Shown here: in pieces, positions 1 to 10,734 of the stretch
Numbering within the stretch: position 1 is the stretch's first letter
How the letters are laid out: each line of letters starts with the position of its first letter
Source: Siphonodentalium dalli
Taxonomy: Eukaryota; Mollusca; Scaphopoda; Gadilida; Siphonodentaliidae
Length of the DNA stretch: 64,000 bases
Assembly (NCBI GenBank): GCA_032622095.1
Contig: CP136061.1
Span: 134,441,587 to 134,505,586, forward strand
Direction of reading: 5' to 3'
Program-made: the position numbers and the translations under genes
The notes under the pieces: generated by a model
What the model was told of the DNA's origin: nothing
Database searches by the model: none
Seen by the model: only the letters and a program-made list of their open reading frames with translations

Positions 1-281
1 CTCTTATACTAATAGACCTATTACAAAATGCCTTTTACTACCCTGAGGTGATGATACAAGTGCCACAGACACCACATACATATAACAAGTGCTCAATGCC
101 AGTCATCTGAACATATTGAACAACAGGTGTGTGTGCATGGGGACCAAATTTCAAACAACCTTAGAAGTGTGGGCTAGCTGTTAATATCAATCTCAATGAA
201 TCAAACTCTGTGCAATGTCATGCAGGCTTATACGGTATGACCCAGAGTCACAGACACTCAGTTTAGAGGGTGGGTAATATT
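1..281. other. Unannotated flank, no gene seen
   Basis: No repeat family of the window, open frame of note or RNA gene is visible here. The last eight bases (GTAATATT, 274-281) are the left target duplication of the next element. Confidence 0.5.
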
Positions 282-1122
282 CACAGGCCTTCTAAACAGT
301 GATAATTGAGTGATATTTTGGATTTTGAAGTAATTAGACCACTTACCTTGAATAGAAGCACCAGGTATGCATCAAGCACTTGGGTCGAAATTTGGTCATG
401 TCGTCATTGTCGATAAATAAAATAGGTTAAAGTCTATTTTTTCATCCAATTTACCATTAAACTGCGATGTTTTTACAGCAACTGGCGCCTCTATTTTTGA
501 AGAAACGTATGCCGTTGGCAGAATCAATGTATCTCACCTGTATCATGTCTATTATTCAACAAATATGACTTGTTTCTTTCAGACATTTTACATGGCGCAT
601 CGGCCAGAATCAGGACCGGTCAACGTCATAAATCGTTCTCAGCTACCTATTACAATTTCCTGATATGATGATGACGTAGCAATATGGCGACCAGCCTGTG
701 TTAATGAACCGTTTTAAAAAATTGAAACATACGGGCACACACTTTTGTGTGACCCAAATGAAACGGGAATAAGTCAACCGATATTATTGATGACGTCGTG
801 TACTCAAATATTCGCCACTATCGCGGACATGCTGGTGAACACAGTGGCCGAAATATAAAATCTAAAATGACGGATAATTCGAGAAGAGGGCATCCTACAA
901 CAATTTGGACAGCGGATTCGTGTTTATCGTAATTAGAAGCACATGTTGGAGTATAATATAGTGGTAAAATATAATATTTGAAAAGATTTGAACACTTTGA
1001 AAAATATTGGGTCGAAATTTGTAAATTTAAAACCTTTCTTATGCACTCCTGTCTCTTTCTTAGTATTTGATGCATTAAATTTCTATTTATTAAGATCTCA
1101 GTCACTGTTTAGAAGGCCTGTG
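282..1122. mobile_element. Non-autonomous hAT-like DNA transposon, 841 bp, with perfect TSD
   Basis: The ends are perfect 21-bp inverted repeats beginning CACAGGCCTTCTAAACAGTG (282-302 and 1102-1122). They are flanked by a perfect 8-bp direct repeat GTAATATT (274-281 and 1123-1130). An 8-bp target duplication with CA-starting ends is typical of the hAT superfamily. The interior has only short open frames (up to 95 codons) that resemble no transposase, so a transposase from elsewhere must have moved it. The perfect ends and duplication suggest a fairly recent insertion. No second copy is visible in the window. Confidence 0.85.
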
Positions 1123-1214
1123 GTAATATTGCTAAATGTTTGTTTGGAAGAACTTGAGCAATCCCAGAATGTCCATATCAAACTCTGGTGAAAATCAATG
1201 GATTTGATCAATTG

Positions 1215-1622
1215 TATGAGGACTTTCCCTCATATTGGTCTATTACAATGCCAAAAGGTATTCAAATGTGGACCAAGTGGCTTTTTGCTGAATTTGATTA
1301 ATTTTCTAAAAGTCATAATAAAAGAATGGACAAAACTTGTTGCATATTGATATTGCCCCCATGATACCTCAAAAGATAATTCAAACATGAACTATGTAAC
1401 AAAAATCTAAATTTGGCATGGATGTATTTTTCACTATTAGGGCCATAACTCTGCAAATCCAAACAAAAAAGAATGGACAACATATGTTACATGTGGATAT
1501 CCTTCCCATCATTTCATAAGCAAATCAAATTGTTACGGACAGACAAATAGACAGACAAACGGAACCACTGTTTATACTCACCAACCCCCAAACAAAATTT
1601 CTTCATGTTGAGCTAAAAAGTC
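1215..1622. repeat. Degenerate pearl-like element (two core units and right end)
   Basis: Two diverged core units of about 130 bp share AAAAGAATGGACAA (near 1320 and 1470) and the AGGGCCATAACTCTGC motif seen in molluscan tandem-core elements. They are followed by a GACAGACAAA-rich simple stretch (1540-1562) and a terminal TTGAGCTAA. The order core, simple tract, TTGAGCTAA matches the right ends of the H elements in this window. The left end is not recognisable, so this is probably an old copy. Confidence 0.5.
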
Positions 1623-2920
1623 ACTAAATAAGCTTACCATGCACAAAATTAATCCACCACTCTGTGTACATTAAGACTGACAATTTCCTCCTACTGACAC
1701 CACTGAGGTGTTCTCGCCCATTAAAGCCATATGAAGAAACTATATATGGTGATAATGCCCACTAATTACTGGCTTAGTGGATAAATGGACAGGTAATTAA
1801 CTGAGTGTTACACACCCTAGGAACTTTGTGCTAATCTCATGCTATACAACCACTTACTGCTTAAATACTTACATAGAAAGCATATCGGTGAATCTTTCAT
1901 ACAGGCAAGTCCAATAAATCTGATCCATCTGATTGTTATTACTATCACAACTAAATTTAAAGATACATAAACCAAATTAAAGCTCCTAAATTACTATTTA
2001 TTTGGCTTGGGGGGGGGGGGGGGGGTAAACAAATATTTGATTTGAGTCGAGGAACCCACCAATAAAAGCTAAGAGTTATTAGATATTGATCTCTGAAATC
2101 TGTTATTTTTCACCACCTGGATTATTTGGCGACCGAGCAAATATTTGACTAGCAGACCGACATACTCTCGATACCAAATTGCATTCAAAAACATGTTTAT
2201 TATATAAACATGTTTTAGGAAATTTAGTACTATAGTTGACAGTGGTTAGCAATATTTTTGGTAATTAATTGATTCTGATAACTAAAGCGATTTTTGAAGA
2301 AATGTTGTTGTGGTTGGAATCTGATCATATGCGGGCACCTTCGAATCAGATTGTTTACCTTTAATATTATTTAAATTTTTAGGGAATTTTGTAGGGTATA
2401 GAAATATATGAATAGCTACATGTAAGTGGGCGGAGTAAACACTGCAGCAAATTGGGTCATGTTTCTACGTTTTGAGATGTTTGTTTTAGATAGATAGATA
2501 ATTTAATGGCTAAAAGATGCAAAATTTGCAGACATATGAGTATAAGCATATATACAAAAGAGTAACACAGAGTGTGACATTGATATAGTATAAATATAAA
2601 AAGTATAGATACAATGTATATAAATATAACAAGAATGCAGCTTGACCAGGAACCAGTCTCACCAATAAACAGACATGAGAATCACATCAACAACAGCTTA
2701 GATAGCCGTGTTCCTTCACTATGTAAATGTATCTACTTTTGAGGTGAACGTCTATTATGCAAATGAACTTCTACTTCCGCATTGTACAAACTAAGACAAC
2801 TGTTGCCGTATTTCATGTATTTGACTGGTCCTTGCCCCAACTGAACCAGTCGTTCCACAACTTTTAACAGTTATCATGAAGACACATTAATTGAAAATTT
2901 CAGAGTAGCTTAATTTGATC
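1623..2920. other. Mostly unique AT-rich DNA with small simple repeats
   Basis: There is no gene-like signal. A run of 17 G lies at 2009-2025. A small hairpin with 12-bp arms (AAAACATGTTTA and its complement) lies at 2188-2216. A TAGATAGATAGATAA tract at about 2489-2503 adjoins AT-rich sequence to about 2660 that could be the reverse-strand 3' tail of a LINE, but no coding end was found to support that. Confidence 0.35.
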
Positions 2921-3016
2921 ATAAACAAACAACCTACTATTATCTGAACGTTTCCTATGAGATAAATACTCATCAATGATGCATTAGTGGGGGCCTATAG
3001 AATTTCTTAGGGTTAA
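2921..3016. mobile_element. TTAA family G, right-end fragment
   Basis: The fragment holds the family G segment TATTATCTGAACGTTTCC, the ACTCATCAATGA segment and an AGGGTTAA end at 3010-3016. The left part is missing. Full-length G is seen at 31087-31378. Confidence 0.5.
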
Positions 3017-3600
3017 ATAGACGTAGCTGTTGTATATTTTGGAAAATATTTCCATTATAAGCATAATTCATATATATTATTAAAATTACACAAAAAATAA
3101 TGCTCAAGTATGTTTAAAGACATGTGAAACACTCCTGTAGGGTGATCGAATAGAAATGGAGAATAATCTTGCTGAAAGTAGTTATTTTTACAAATATTAT
3201 TGATAACGCCATTCTTATCTATTAATTAAATGCAATATTAAACTCTCGATGGCAAAATCATTTGTGTTAGTTTATCACCGATTGTTGTGTCCCGAATCGA
3301 GATGTAAATATTGACAATCAAGCACAGTTTAGATGTTTTCTATGGAGTGGTATGGTCGATTTCTTTTAAATTTTCAGCAGTGTTAGCAGAATACTACATT
3401 CCCCAGGTTAGTATATCGCCCGAGTACTAACTTATCAGTTTCACTCACTAGAACAAGTCCATAATATGTCTTTAATTGAAACGTACATTTTCATCATTTT
3501 AGTAATAGTCGGTGTGTAAATTATGTTTAACCCTTGATGTATCCTTATCTTGAAATCCCTCTCTTGGATACTCCAAGCACTTCACAAATCAAAGTTTCAA
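3017..3600. other. Unique AT-rich DNA, nothing recognised
   Basis: I see no repeat family, gene or RNA signal here. The stretch ends exactly at the TTAA of the next element. Confidence 0.4.
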
Positions 3601-4054
3601 TTAACCCTTTACCCAACAGAACGGCCCTGTGCCAATGCATTCTCTTATATATGCGAGTCGACCATAGGTCGCCTCGCATATATAAGTGAATGCATTGGCC
3701 TAACAATTTTGTACAATTTTAATAATTTTTTCTTGTATTCTTTAACAATTTTATAATTTCACCCATACAGAGCCCCATACAAACATGAGCAGACAACACT
3801 CTTCTATATGCTTCTATATATGTGTGGGGCTCCCTGCAGGGTAATGGATGTTTTTTATTTTATGTCCTAAAAATTGTAAGAAACATTTATTTAAAAAAAA
3901 TGATAAAAAATTGTTAGGCCAATGCATTCTCTTATATATGCGAGGCGACCTATGGTCGACTCGCATATATAAGAGAATGCATTGGGACAGGGTATTTTAG
4001 GCTGTTGAAGCTTTATTTGGGCGTTTTTGGCCGTTTTGTTGGGTAAAGGGTTAA
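3601..4054. mobile_element. TTAA family D element, complete, 454 bp
   Basis: TTAA stands at both ends (3601-3604 and 4051-4054). The terminal inverted repeats begin CCCTTTACCCAACAGAACGG, with the complementary right end CCGTTTTGTTGGGTAAAGGG. Inside are two long hairpins, each built from CCAATGCATTCTCTTATATA, a short CGACCATAGGTCG-type centre and the complement (about 3633-3700 and 3917-3987). They flank an AT-rich middle with a second palindromic piece (3776-3835). TTAA targets and CCCTTT ends fit piggyBac-type mobilisation. There is no transposase; the short open frames here are palindrome by-products. Confidence 0.8.
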
Positions 4055-4439
4055 CAAAACATTTCAGAATTCCTTTTCATAATTGGTCACTTGACCACTT
4101 TGAATCTTTGAGCAAGTTAAAAGCTCCCTCTACAATAGTTCAAGTCAGGTGGCCAAAGTGTCTCTCTTTACTTAGCAATCATGTACTGGTGAAATGTCAA
4201 CATTCTTAGCACCCAATAAATAATCACTTCAACTAAAGACTCTACTCTGACCATAATATATTATAATTAATGGCAAACTCCTGGCCCCCTCATTGGCCAC
4301 TTGGCTATATTTCATTCTTATCTTAATTTATAGAGGGCTGCATGTGGCAAGTTAATACTGTTATGTCACATACATTGGTTATGGTCACTAAAATTTTGTC
4401 AAAGGTTCAGACAGGGTGACACCTGGCCTGTTGCTATAC
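4055..4439. other. Unique DNA, nothing recognised
   Basis: No gene or repeat family was recognised between the D element and the first family A copy. Confidence 0.4.
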
Positions 4440-4647
4440 TACTAGTAAAGCCCTAAATAATCGACTCCTTAATCACAGCAGAATTATGGGTAATTTTTCA
4501 GGATTTAGTCGGAAATATGGCTTGTTGCCATTCACTGAGAGCTTTAATACTGATGAATGATAACAAGCCATATTTTCGACAAAATCATGAAAAATTACCC
4601 AAAATTCTGCTGTGGTTAAGGAGTCAATTATTTAGGGCATTACTGTA
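4440..4647. mobile_element. Family A palindromic MITE, copy 1
   Basis: The two arms run from a decayed tip (AGTAAAGCCCTAAATAATCG) to GGGCATTACTG next to TA. The arms contain ACAGCAGAATTATGGGTAA, CAGGATTTAGTCGGAAATAT and their complements. The centre is an imperfect hairpin near GAGAGC. TA flanks and a CAGTAATG tip point to a Tc1/mariner/pogo-type transposase. Both arms carry the TAATTTTTC/GAAAAATTA variant rather than TAACTTTTC. Confidence 0.75.
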
Positions 4648-4801
4648 TATAGGTTCTGACAAATCAGGTCAAAACAGAGTAATTGGCATAAAGCTAGTTG
4701 ATACAGGTTAATATATAATTTTACCAGAAACCAAGCACTCTCTGCCCATATATATCTCGTTTTAAACTAAATATTCAATAATAGTAGTTATCACTTAGGA
4801 T
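4648..4801. other. Short unique spacer
   Basis: Nothing was recognised between a family A copy and a family G fragment. Confidence 0.3.
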
Positions 4802-5005
4802 ATGTTCATATAATAAGTTCAACAAATGACCATACATTTTTTTAACTTACCATCTGAACATTTTCCACCAATAAATAGGATTCCTTTTGCACTTTCTATC
4901 ATCTGCTTATATTTCCTCAACATCCCTCCAAATGAATAATATATCATACCAAAGTATATACTTTTACAACTGTATGGGAGAATCCATTTAGTATAAAAGG
5001 GTTAA
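4802..5005. mobile_element. TTAA family G, right-hand half
   Basis: The G right half runs from GTTCATATAATAAGTTCAAC through the CCCTCCAAATGAATAAT segment to the conserved end TGGGAGAATCCATTTAGTAT and AAAAGGGTTAA (TTAA 5002-5005). The left half and the left TTAA are missing. Confidence 0.65.
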
Positions 5006-5042
5006 TCATAACTGAAAGCATCATCACCATGTGGAAACTGTC

Positions 5043-5080
5043 CCCATTACCTATTCAATATACATGTAAAGCCTCACAAC
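5043..5080. repeat. 38-bp direct repeat abutting a family B element (left copy)
   Basis: The sequence from CCCATTACC to GCCTCACAAC directly precedes the B element. A related 45-bp copy follows it at 5544-5588. This is far longer than the 8-bp duplications of the other B copies. Confidence 0.7.
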
Positions 5081-5543
5081 CAGACCGGAGTATAAGGTGC
5101 CTATCATTTGCAGAATGTGGTCCCCAGAGGGTGAAATTGGTGATGCTATCCCACATAGCGGGCTCGCTTCACTAAATTAATCCTCTATGGACCTCATTCT
5201 GCTTCGGCCTCATCTTCTCTGGAAAGTTTCTTTATCACCAAATTTCTATAGAAACTTTTTCACATAGATTATATTTCTTTTATAGTTCAGTATCTCTATA
5301 TCCCCAAATTGGCAGACAACACATTGCACAATCGAGGTTCCCAATGGGTGCACATCACAATATTCACCATTTGGGAACTTCAATCTGAGACAATGCCTCC
5401 CGTAACAGATGAGGCTATGCAGAATGAGGTCCCCAGAGGGTGAGTTTGGGGATGCTAGCCTGCTATGTGGGATAGCATCACTAAATTCACTCTCTGGGGA
5501 CCTCATTCTGCAAATGACAGGCCCACTATAAAGCTCAGGCCTG
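5081..5543. mobile_element. Family B, long form, complete (about 463 bp)
   Basis: Each end holds a hairpin with arms GCAGAATGAGGTCCCCAGAG and its complement. The left hairpin covers about 5112-5203 and the right one about 5416-5511. The long-form middle contains TCTCTATATCCCCAAATTGG and a CACCATTTGGGAACTTCAAT segment. The end subtype (CAGGCCTGAGCTTTATAGTG) differs from the AAATAG subtype of other copies and matches those at 22211 and 44474. Neither end shows an 8-bp duplication; instead a repeat of about 40 bp lies on both sides. Confidence 0.75.
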
Positions 5544-5588
5544 CCCATTACCCATCAACCTATACAATATACATGTTAGCCTCACAAC
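5544..5588. repeat. Direct repeat abutting the B element (right copy)
   Basis: This 45-bp copy of 5043-5080 shares ACAATATACATGTTAGCCTC-like sequence and starts at the last base of the B element. Confidence 0.7.
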
Positions 5589-5815
5589 ATATTGAAAACA
5601 TTACGTGACTGATAGCAGGGGGAATAATAATATTGTTTGTGAGATTGTTTGGCATCATGACCCGGGATGACATGCAGTACATATAGCCATGCCTTTCCCA
5701 TTATGGCCACCTGTGGGTGTTTACATCCATGGTAGTGATAATTGATGTCAACATATAGTACCTCAGGTTTATGTCATATCATATCATTGACACCAGCACC
5801 AAATCCGACAGCAAA
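5589..5815. other. Unique spacer
   Basis: No feature was recognised between the duplicated flank and the next G copy. Confidence 0.3.
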
Positions 5816-6076
5816 ACCTATAAGCACCGAACTGGAATCTCCCACTCAATTATAAAAGTATGTATTGGAATAACCTATTATTCATCTGGAGGGGTGTTCA
5901 GCAGAAATAAACAGACACCAGATAATAAAAGTGCAGGAGTCCTATTTCTTGGAGGGAAATGTTGAGCTAATAATTTCAACAAACAACCTATGTATGGTCG
6001 TTTGTTGAACTTATTATCTGAAAATTTCCTCCGAGATAACTACTCGTCAATTAGTATTTAGTATAGAAAGGGCTAA
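5816..6076. mobile_element. TTAA family G, diverged near-complete copy
   Basis: The G order is kept: a GGAATCTCCCACTCAATTAT left part, CTATTATTCATCTGGAGGGG, TTCTTGGAGGGAAATGTTG, a GTTTGTTGAA hairpin around 5985-6010, and a right end TTTAGTATAGAAAGGGCTAA in which TTAA has decayed to CTAA. The left TTAA is not recognisable. Confidence 0.6.
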
Positions 6077-6276
6077 CACTAGGGGGAGGTATTCTCAAAT
6101 ATGCACAATATAGACAAATGAATATGGTTTCACACGAGAATCGTGCTTCCATGCACTTCACCCCCTCTCAGCTCACGGATTGTCATTAGACTGAATGCTG
6201 CTACATATCCTCGCAATATTCTCTGGAAAGAAGGTTTTCATTGTAGAACAACCATCGATGCTGTACAAATGTGTAG

Positions 6277-6448
6277 TACAGTAATGCCCTAAGTAATCGA
6301 CTCCATAAACATAGCAGAATTATGGGTAACTTTTCAGGATTTTAATAGTCGGAAATATGGCTTGTTGCCATTCATCGGAAAGCTCTCCTGAAAGGTTACC
6401 CATAATTCTGCTGTGTTTAAGGAGTCAATTACTTAGGGCATTACTGTA
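6277..6448. mobile_element. Family A palindromic MITE, copy 2
   Basis: TACAGTAATGCCCTAAGTAA at the left and TTACTTAGGGCATTACTGTA at the right are near-perfect inverted ends flanked by TA. The central right arm has lost about 45 bp, so the hairpin tip is asymmetric. Confidence 0.85.
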
Positions 6449-6918
6449 TATATTTTCAATAAAGATAAACAAGAGCCAAAGGAATAAAATGATGTATTAA
6501 CACTATGTTCGCCTAAAAAATCTGAGTAATACATTCAGTATACGTTGGTACACTCGATTATAATTAGCATGTCGTCTAGCTGATATGCTTTTTTCGATTC
6601 ATTGTAAACTCTGAATGTGCGTGTAATATTTATGCTTGGCGGGGGACACTACATAATTATTCAATAAACTTTGCTATGAGCAATCCGATATCCCTAAACA
6701 TACAATGTTATAAGGATTCAATATACCCTATAATCAGTAAGATTATACCCAGAAATTAAAAAAAGTTATTATAACTAGAGGTGTGATTGTCCCAAAGGGA
6801 CAAAGGATATCCCCCCCTCATTGCATGCACATGAACTATAAAAAAGGTAGTCATATTAAAAAGAGATGGCTCTTTCCATCCCCTAATGTGCACAAGATAT
6901 ACCTGGTAGACGGTGGTA
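6449..6918. other. Unique AT-rich DNA
   Basis: No gene or repeat family was recognised. A short open frame begins at 6783 but resembles nothing and runs into the following B element. Confidence 0.35.
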
Positions 6919-7306
6919 GTGTTTCTGACATTTGCAGAATGAGGTTCCTAGCATCGACACAATTCACCCTCTGGGGACCTTATTCCACATATACCTCAAC
7001 TGATATGGGAGACCTAGGATCAGATTGAAGTTCCCCAGTTGAAGTTGGTGATGTTCACCCATTTTTCACCTTGATTATGCAATTTATCTTCTGCAAATTA
7101 GGGGATAAAGAATCTGAACAGAAGGGAAAAAGCAAGTAAAAACAATGTTAAATTTGAGACTATAGATACTTCCCAGAAGCTGAGGCTAAAGCAGAATGAG
7201 GTCCTCAGAGGGTGAATTTAGTGATGTTAGCCCAGTGTGCAGGATGCCGTCACTAAATTATCTGCAGACCTCATTCTGCAAATGTCAGACACACTATATC
7301 CAGACT
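6919..7306. mobile_element. Family B, long form, damaged left hairpin
   Basis: The copy starts near GTAGTGTTTCTGACATTTGC. The left hairpin is shortened (6937-6989). The middle contains CAGATTGAAGTTCCCCAGTT, GGTGATGTTCACCCATT and CTGCAAATTAGGGGATA, followed by the right hairpin (7193-7281) and AATGTCAGACACACTAT. The end tips are eroded and no target duplication can be read. Confidence 0.7.
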
Positions 7307-7345
7307 TGAATGTATACATAATTTAGTAGAGACAATATAGATTGA

Positions 7346-7562
7346 TACAGTAATGCTCTAATTAATCAGCTCCTTAACCACAGCAGAATTATGGGTAACT
7401 TTTCAGGATTTAGTCGGAAATATGGCTTGTTGCCATTCATCGGAAAGCTCTCGGGGAGAGCTTTCCGATGAATGGCAACAAGCCATATTTCCGACTAAAT
7501 CCTGAAAAGCTACCCATAATTCTGCTGTGGTTAAGGAGTCGATTAATTAGAGTATTACTGTA
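7346..7562. mobile_element. Family A palindromic MITE, copy 3, full length (217 bp)
   Basis: This is the most complete copy: TACAGTAATGCTCTAATTAA at the left, the complement at the right, and a centre in which GGAAAGCTCTC meets GAGAGCTTTCC (7440-7470). Both arms share the private ATTAAT variant of the subterminal AGTAAT/AAATAAT motif. Confidence 0.9.
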
Positions 7563-8299
7563 AATGCACAAAATAAAGATACCACAGGAAGTGGTCCAAA
7601 ATTGTGCATGTTTCAGTGGTGGTGAACTGAAAACTAAAGTTAGCAGCTCTCGGCCAATCAGATTGCCTGTTTCAGTGACAAATATTTGACTTGAATTACA
7701 AATATATATATATGTTTATATGAAGGGAAGATAGATCCCCATGTTTTCAAATAATATCAACATCGTAAGTATCACAAGTGGTACTTATATAGTGATTTAC
7801 TCCACGATTGCACTCAGAAACTCGACCAAGAATGCAGACGTGAAAATATTGCATATGTCAACATGCCCACAATCTCAATAACACACTAACACACTAATAG
7901 GTAATGAAAGAATTCTTGTAAAGCTATCAAAAACATGGCCCCATGCCAAGTTACTTATATTTTTACTTAATTGCAGGTATATTCCTGTTTTATGCTTTGG
8001 TTGTAGGTATCACAAATAATATGTTTAGCTACACCGATTTATGGCGCCTGCTAACCACCCACTCGTGCATTGAGAGGGAAAGTCCTTTTCTATAAAGATC
8101 TGGTCACTGTGATTCCGGTGAAACTGTTTGTCAAATCGTAGGCCTGGTAGGTATATGGAGAAAATAAATGTAACATTATCTTAGCATTACAGAAGCAATT
8201 AACTTGTTTGAAATACTGGAGTCATGTGAAGGATTTAAATTCCCAATTGAATGATTTTTTATTGGAAATTTAACTTAGGAAGAATGTAAAAGATATTGG
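7563..8299. other. Unique AT-rich DNA, nothing recognised
   Basis: No gene, RNA or shared repeat was found. An (AT)n tract of about 12 bp lies near 7703-7715. Confidence 0.4.
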
Positions 8300-8700
8300 T
8301 TAACCCTTTACCCAACAGAAGGGCCCTGTGCCAATGCATTCTCTTATATATGCGAGTCGACCATAGGTCGCCTCGCATATATAAGAGAATGCATTGGCTT
8401 AACACATTAAAAATTATAAAATTTTTAAAGAATGTTAAGAAAAAATGGTAAAAAGTGTTAAAAAAAGATTTTTTTTAGGCCAATGCATTCTCTTATATAT
8501 GCGAGGCGACCTATGGTCGACTCGCATATATAAGAGAATGCATTGGCACAGGGCATAACTGTAACTATCACAATGTGGTCAAGGAGCCGGTTCCAATGAT
8601 ATCCATATTTGTATGGTTCTATTGAGACAGACCGAAGATATTTTAGGCTGTTGAAGCTTTATTTGGCCGGTTTTGGCCGGTTTGTTGGGTAAAGGGTTAA
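8300..8700. mobile_element. TTAA family D element, second copy, 401 bp
   Basis: TTAA at 8300-8303 and 8697-8700 bounds the same ends as the copy at 3601 (CCCTTTACCCAACAGAAGGG). The two CCAATGCATTCTCTTATATA hairpins (8331-8398 and 8481-8547) are conserved, while the middle between them is replaced by poly-A/T-rich sequence. About 90 bp without a counterpart in the first copy lies before the shared TTTTAGGCTGTTGAAGCTTT right arm. Confidence 0.8.
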
Positions 8701-9431
8701 ACTACCATGCAAGTATTTCGCGCAAGTGGGGTATCGAAGATTGAGAATATAATTTTTCATATGCTGGTCATCCAAAAAATTACTGTGACTTCTGTATTTT
8801 GCTAAATCTGCCATTTTTATTTGATATGATTCATGATAGTATAATATATATTTGTTAAATGGTGGGATGTCGTAACAAATGACAAGATTAAACAATTTAC
8901 TTGGATGTATAATTTCTTACCTGCAAAATGAATTCCATATTCCACACATGTGAACAAATCGAAATGATTCTAGTATTCTGGGATTGCTATAAAAGGTGTT
9001 ATCACTATATCGTGGGTGGGACAAGAGTCAATAACAACTGAAGAGATAGTCACACAACGAGCCGGTGTCACCAGTTCATTCACATTAATATCAGGGAGGA
9101 GAGTAAGATATCGTATTCATTTCAATCCGCTTAGTCAACCACACCAGTTAACATTTAAGTAAAATGTCTCCCCTGCCTGTTTATAGTTTCATCTGAATTA
9201 AAATTTTGCTGATACCATCTGGCCCATATTCTGTGGACCCTGACTTTAGGGTATTCAGTGAACTAAACCTTGTGGTGTAGACAGTGCTCAGTGCTCGTCC
9301 ATGCATGTGGGGAATCTGGGTGTGAACAATGCATCGTCTGTTAGCTATTCATCTGATGTACCTGCTAACACATGAACATATTTAAAGATGGTGTATCTCT
9401 TCTCTGTATTGATTCAGAGGTATAAAATAAT
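8701..9431. other. Unique DNA, nothing recognised
   Basis: No repeat family or coding signature. A short reverse-strand open frame at 8659-8895 straddles the D element edge and is not credible as a gene. Confidence 0.4.
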
Positions 9432-9712
9432 AAAAATCCGCTGGGCCAGTGGCTTCATTTGCAGCGGGAAGCTTTGTAGAAATATATTATAAAGTCCGCT
9501 CGGCTACAGTGTCCCCAAAAACAATGGCTTCATTTGCAGCGGGGAGCTTTGTAGGAATATATTCTAAAGTCTGCTTGGCTACAGTGTCCCCCGAAACAAT
9601 GGCTTCATTTGCAGCGGGAAGCTTTGTAAAAATATATTATAAAGTCCACTCGGTCACAGTGTCCCTCGAAACAGTGGCTTCATTTGCAGCGAGAGGCTTT
9701 GCAGAAATACAG
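9432..9712. repeat. 75-bp minisatellite, about 3.7 copies, with an open frame
   Basis: GGCTTCATTTGCAGC recurs at exactly 75-bp spacing (9451, 9526, 9601, 9676), with AGCTTTGTA-AATATAT and GTCCGCT-GGCTACAGTGTCCC in each unit. Because 75 is divisible by three, one forward frame stays open across all units and would encode a 25-residue repeat starting MASFAAGSFV. There is no signal peptide, splice context or homology to back a real protein. The last unit is the most diverged. Confidence 0.8.
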
Positions 9713-9779
9713 TATGGGGGAAAAATACTTGTGCATTGTCTCATAACTGAGCTGCAGACAAATAACCAAATCTGAAAAA

Positions 9780-10195
9780 ACTCTTAAAGTCAAAATATAA
9801 CCTCAAATTGATACAAGATCAACAAAATTCTATGTTGAACAATAATAAGTCGATGAGTTCCATAATTAACTGTGGTAAAAATGAGCAGACCGAACATAAA
9901 TTCGAACTTGATCTGTATTTTCATATGAGTAATCCATATACCAATTTGAAAACAATCAGATAACTAAATCCAAAGTTATAACCTGGAAACCAAAATAATT
10001 GGCAAATTCGAGTCAACAAGGACCATAACTCCACAAAAAAATGGGTGGACCCAATCCAAATTAAAGCTTGACCTGTATTTTCATGTAACTAGTCCACATA
10101 CAAAATTTTAACTAAAATTAAAATTATCATTCGGAAACCAAAATAATTAGCAAATTCTATATCGATAAGGACATTAACTCCAGCAAAAATATGCT
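9780..10195. repeat. Pearl-like tandem core, about 2.5 diverged units
   Basis: Units of roughly 155-160 bp share CTTGA-CTGTATTTTCAT, GGAAACCAAAATAATT and ACCATAACTCCA. The CATAACTCC-type motif and the unit size match molluscan pearl elements. Neither terminal region is recognisable. Confidence 0.55.
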
Positions 10196-10413
10196 TTTAT
10201 TATGATTTTTTTTTTGGAGATAATATAAATAGACACAGCAGATTTCATAGACGAGTTTTCAAGAACTGTTGTTGATCATAGCACAGAGAAGGTTCCAAAA
10301 TTAATAGTTGAAATTTTATGCCTGCTGCAGATTTGATTATCTTATGCAATAAAATTTGTTTAGTCTGGTTTAGTGAAAAATATTTATTGCCAAGACTTAT
10401 ATATAGAGGATCT
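10196..10413. other. Unique AT-rich spacer
   Basis: Nothing was recognised apart from a short T run near 10207. Confidence 0.3.
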
Positions 10414-10553
10414 CAAACGAGTTACTATTTTATATGGAATTTATCAACCGAGTTCACTAAATTCGATTTGAGCCGAGGTTTACCGAGGCTCAAATAGAAT
10501 TTAGTGGACGATGTTGATAAATTACGTATAAAATAGAACGAGTTTGAGATACT
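10414..10553. repeat. Imperfect palindrome of about 140 bp
   Basis: Outer arms CTCAAACGAGTTACTATTTT and its complement near 10530-10553, and inner arms ATTCGATTTGAGCC / GGCTCAAATAGAAT, fold around TTACC near 10484. It is probably a MITE. No second copy is visible here and no target duplication is clear. Confidence 0.55.
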
Positions 10554-10734
10554 TTTTATCACATGATCATATAATCGCTAAAATTTTATCGAAAACAACA
10601 ATTAACTGCAGCCAGCGATCATTGTCCCAAAGAGCAGCGTGACGTCATTGCACGTGACGATATTACACGTGTCTATTACGCTCGAATATTACATCGGAAA
10701 ATAGTGCTAACTGATAAAAAGAGTTATAAAGTTG

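Noticed and set aside
9432-9712. CRISPR-like regular spacing
   Set aside because: The 75-bp units are repeated throughout without unique spacers, and the window is eukaryotic.
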